DNA of 24,115 nucleotides from a virus, in IMG/VR virus record IMGVR_UViG_3300031162_000224, positions 1 to 24,115 of that record, one strand, 5' to 3'. Position 1 is the first letter of the stretch; the number at the start of each line of letters is the position of its first letter. A program made the position numbers and the translations under genes. Under the pieces are notes generated by a model. It had not been told where the DNA came from. It did not search any database and saw only the letters and a list, made by a program, of their open reading frames with translations. This document shows, piece after piece, positions 23,701-24,115 of this stretch.

Positions 23701-24115
23701 ATACTTGAAGAGATGGGGTTAGAAACTGACATGCTATCAATTGACATATTAAACCTGGGCGCTAAAGACGTTAAGAGATTAATAGGTAACTCACTAATAA
23801 AACAAGACGTACTAGCCAGAGCGGGCGTGCCACCCGGTTCAAGTGAGGTTAAAACAGCTGAGATATTAAACGCTTACAAGGCGACGTTATCTCCTCAAGA
23901 AGTAGAAGACTTTGACAACCAGTTAAGTGCTATTGATACTCAAGTATCTAGAATAAAAGAGGGTATTGAAAAACCAGGTAGCTACAAGTTAGCTAAACAG
24001 TCGCTAGGTAATATATACACTCAATACAATTCTAGGTTTGAAGAAGAGGGTGTTGTATTTAAGAACGATAGAGAAAAGCTAGCTAAAATAGTTCAAAGGT
24101 TTAGACAAGACATGG
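20767..24115 (+). CDS. Giant internal virion/cargo-like protein, 3' end beyond window
   Basis: I translated the frame from the ATG at 20767 to the right edge and found no stop, giving at least 1116 codons. The start M-Y-T-Y-N-G-E-N-Y-T-L-D-E-M resembles the opening of large ejection proteins in environmental podovirus-like genomes. An acidic stretch (about 35-110) is followed by mixed helical regions; a hydrophobic, Gly/Ala-rich segment at about 718-756 (from V-T-A-I-A-T-G-G-A-A-S-G) could cross or contact a membrane, and L-G-E-V-I-E-E-G-A-V-Y-G near 879 repeats this small-residue style. No lytic transglycosylase or peptidase motif appears in the visible part. It is probably a T7 gp16-like or crAss-type cargo protein injected ahead of the genome; enzymatic domains may lie past the right edge. 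Confidence 0.65.
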   Translation, partial: MYTYNGENYTLDEMKMVLGVEEITEAIMSQYGITLAEEEATQIPDESKTVVENKGFFSDDFQEVAATEDVPVVTEKEVASKPIEEMPTSELELQLEDTSLAIAEIEKDLEDFELAESKRIKGVDPKIEFKRGPGWYTELQNLKRKKEKVSNQLQVRYTGADKIDFSKPESVASQLEDRVVTELRAEHGYPYLNVEATGAGNEVVIKNYLGTGKNVNVKLDGSDETKKVFKDLNDYDKALTDTSRVSLTIESSLNKLSKDNNIVPLNKVIKDLGYEIQQVETPGKSITTGYGPGGVPITDYTPATYEYSLTKDGVTIASDVKGISDILKGDKKIEGAVVQAAYDIQTQNVKKRAQAIKESQDVITKDPTTTVDYYEDGSFEKDIVKAIQDKGLDLSPDEIKTIQEYFKSINARVGGVEVQEGSVMAQFPSLLKMAGVMGFVDESSSKNYISDKEKVEIYRNLSGLPSEVIEKIKASGFLPTVKKKVADIAYQKTLEKSETIFEDLIKAEGDQEIIQTAQRFIGADVKDTTVALEKRADKVVEQREKQATVFSLQAQNIIENIAPEGARIGLMAAGGSSQLGLQVDRKLTKEEQKQFDKASDMLMDLQYSMDLSQQDYINTINNIQKDFQIYAAENKGVDQGLFNTASKEYGLNNLLVKDVNDSFASLLLSVPTLLDSDWANLEQQKINRKNNYYETARAYDDGDFGRYVLRTTAQQSANIVTAIATGGAASGLGLGRMASQLAIGTVFGVSSGTQTFRDLSSQNTIYDLAKLRGEQATRAKAEGIIGDFEYTQIMQDVNNTLAMGRLSNTQVMGAAFTNGVIEGSVMTLIGQAPNTLKLLKDFKNPTQTAEIAKNLFSKYGKVGQLYNYIGKPLVTRPLGEVIEEGAVYGLQQYVTEYGILDRELDLSQWDDTAMAAITTSGLTQSPGIAYSGMITYGKTKQYEKAVNSLRNINTNLSQLIQNTKNESDRETLLNDMSGILEEMGLETDMLSIDILNLGAKDVKRLIGNSLIKQDVLARAGVPPGSSEVKTAEILNAYKATLSPQEVEDFDNQLSAIDTQVSRIKEGIEKPGSYKLAKQSLGNIYTQYNSRFEEEGVVFKNDREKLAKIVQRFRQDM

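Noticed and set aside
1-24115. Search by eye for tRNA, CRISPR repeats, integrase, attachment sites, diversity-generating or defence systems
   Set aside because: None seen. No repeated spacer pattern, template/variable repeat pair, reverse transcriptase or cloverleaf was recognised, and the block is ordinary in being almost entirely virion genes.

Overview
The window is a dense, one-strand virion-morphogenesis block of a tailed phage. Every convincing gene is on the + strand. Gaps are mostly 0-40 bases, only two intergenic spaces exceed 60 bases, and there is no gene-free stretch over 300 bases. I see no integrase, tRNA, CRISPR array, insertion sequence, lysis or replication gene here. The DNA is AT-rich. 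Start codons follow almost pure A/T leaders with no Shine-Dalgarno sequence, which is typical of Bacteroidota and their phages, so a Bacteroidota host (perhaps a marine flavobacterium) is the best inference, though not proven. The gene set (large terminase, ~800-aa portal, HK97-type coat, neck proteins, a giant tail/nozzle protein, then internal virion proteins with no tape measure or sheath) indicates podovirus morphology. It resembles crAss-like and Cellulophaga-type podoviruses, but this was judged by eye from protein character and order, not by a search.

Layout. 1-1330: the tail end of an upstream gene, two small proteins, a 198-aa protein that reads as two GroES-like barrels in tandem, and a small helical protein that is a candidate small terminase. 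1330-5949: large terminase and portal, directly abutting. 5974-8661: an acidic coiled-coil protein (probable scaffold) and the major capsid protein, followed by a strong hairpin. 8742-11658: a conserved head protein of unknown role, a very long G-U-containing hairpin, then two neck/adaptor-like proteins, the second carrying an extra N-terminal beta domain. 11665-17963: a 1574-aa tail protein with inserted Ig/cadherin-like domains and a 512-aa partner, which together look like the P22 gp10-type tail hub/nozzle. 17979-18386: a GNAT-like small protein inside the structural block. 18390 to the end: three probable internal (ejection/cargo) proteins, the last open past the right edge after at least 1116 codons.

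How it fits together: the terminase motor docks on the portal and fills a shell built by the capsid and scaffold proteins, possibly folded with help from the GroES-like protein. Adaptor rings and the nozzle proteins close the head and form the short tail. Internal proteins are packaged for ejection into the host. The most unusual signals are a segment of the terminase (about 1801-2280) with clearly higher GC and different codons exactly over the ATPase motifs, the tandem GroES-like protein, the two hairpins bracketing the 275-aa gene, and the GNAT-like gene in the virion operon.
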